Below are positions 42,299-42,932 of a stretch of 42,932 bases of DNA, in pieces. Under the pieces are notes generated by a model. The model did no database searches and was not told the DNA's origin. It saw only the letters and a list, made by a program, of their open reading frames with translations. The stretch is from Crateriforma sp964453205 (GTDB lineage Bacteria > Planctomycetota > Planctomycetia > Pirellulales > Pirellulaceae): the NCBI GenBank assembly GCA_964453205.1, contig CAYVRC010000028.1, positions 1-42,932 of the forward strand, read 5' to 3'. Every line of letters begins with the position of its first letter. Position 1 is the stretch's first letter. Both the position numbers and the translations under genes were made by a program.

Positions 42299-42932
42299 AT
42301 GAAAAAGATTTTGGTCACGGGGGCGGCAGGGTTCATCGGCTCCCGAGTCTGCCAACAGCTGCTCGACGCCGAGGTGGATGTCGTCGGCATCGACAATCTG
42401 AACGATTACTACGACATTTCGCTGAAGTTCCATCGACTGGAAAAACTCCGCAAGAACCGGGCTTTCTGTTTCCACGCCGCCGACATCAGCGACCGGGTCC
42501 GGCTGGCCGACGTGTTTACCGAACACCGCTTCGATGCCGTGCTGAACTTGGCGGCCCGAGCCGGCGTTCGCTACAGCATGGAAAATCCCTACGTCTACCA
42601 GCAGACCAACGCGATGGGGAATCTGAACCTGCTGGAAGAAATGCGCAGTCACGAGATCAAGAAATACGTGCTCGCGTCCACGTCCTCGCTGTATGCCGGC
42701 CAGGACATGCCGTTTCTGGAATCGCTGTCGGTCAACACGCCGATTTCGCCCTACGCGGCGACCAAGAAGGCCGCCGAAGCGATGGCGTATGCGTACAACT
42801 ACTTGTATGGCATCGACACGAGCATCGTTCGTTACTTCACGGTCTACGGGCCGGCTGGTCGGCCGGACATGAGCTACTTTCGATTCATCTACCAGATCGA
42901 CCAGGGCCTGCCGATCACGGTGTACGGCGACG
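42299..42932 (+). CDS. NAD-dependent nucleotide-sugar epimerase (3' end outside window)
   Basis: The first 211 residues of a short-chain dehydrogenase-type epimerase, most like UDP-glucuronate 4-epimerases. The Rossmann NAD loop is VTGAAGFIGSRVC (about 6-18), followed by GIDNLNDYYDISLK. The catalytic triad region has STSSLYAG and PYAATKKAAEAMAYAYN, with the Tyr-x3-Lys of the family; then RYFTVYGPAGRPDM. GGAG stands 8 bases before the ATG at 42299. It is cut by the window end. It serves envelope or exopolysaccharide sugars and is unrelated to nif. Confidence 0.88.
   Translation, partial: MKKILVTGAAGFIGSRVCQQLLDAEVDVVGIDNLNDYYDISLKFHRLEKLRKNRAFCFHAADISDRVRLADVFTEHRFDAVLNLAARAGVRYSMENPYVYQQTNAMGNLNLLEEMRSHEIKKYVLASTSSLYAGQDMPFLESLSVNTPISPYAATKKAAEAMAYAYNYLYGIDTSIVRYFTVYGPAGRPDMSYFRFIYQIDQGLPITVYGD

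Overview
The window looks like a scaffold from a planctomycete of the Pirellulales (Rhodopirellula-like) that carries a near-complete molybdenum nitrogen-fixation (nif) island. The host assignment is an inference. It rests on the large secreted YTV-repeat, Cys-rich protein at 2112-4394, a family known from planctomycete cell walls, and on moderately high GC with loosely packed regulatory genes. The genome is a draft: a 100-base run of N sits at 4481-4580.

Left part (1-15484). A PAS-GAF-receiver signalling protein runs off the left edge. It is followed by the YTV protein with its own promoter and a strong terminator next to the gap. A heavy-metal RND efflux pair (adaptor and CzcA/CusA-type pump) follows on the plus strand. 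It converges on a minus-strand two-component system (membrane PAS histidine kinase and NtrC-type sigma-54 activator). Upstream of the kinase lies a frameshifted, internally deleted relic of a TolC/CusC-type outer-membrane factor, the component missing from the efflux operon. Next come arsA and arsD on the minus strand, directly downstream of nifJ.

Nif island (15548-41145). Minus strand: nifJ (pyruvate:ferredoxin oxidoreductase) followed by arsD-arsA. Minus strand: nifU-nifS-nifV-nifW-nifZ. Plus strand, divergent from nifU: nifA and a ferritin-like gene. Minus strand: a SIR2-like gene, then nifB, a ferredoxin and an unrecognised 123-residue protein, ending in a terminator. Plus strand: nifH-D-K-T, ferredoxin, nifY/nafY, a small conserved nif protein, nifE-N-X, a DUF269 protein, nif-specific ferredoxin III, an unrecognised 51-residue Cys protein and a molbindin (Mop). 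Together these supply structural nitrogenase, Fe-S assembly (NifU/S), the FeMo-co core (NifB), the scaffold (NifEN), homocitrate (NifV), cofactor carriers (NifX/NifY), maturation helpers (NifW/Z/T), electron supply (NifJ and three ferredoxins), molybdenum handling (Mop) and the activator (NifA). I do not see nifL, nifM, nifQ, nifF, draT/draG, mod transport genes or an alternative nitrogenase in the window.

Regulation can be read directly. Four intergenic regions each contain one perfect NifA box (TGT-N10-ACA: 19295, 23840, 29006, 30083) about 65-135 bases from -24/-12 sigma-54 promoter matches. Two of these boxes (23840 and 30083) lie midway between divergent sigma-54 promoters (nifU/nifA and SIR2-like/nifH), so one activator site may serve two operons. 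The right end (41349-42932) is housekeeping: pyrF and a truncated nucleotide-sugar epimerase.
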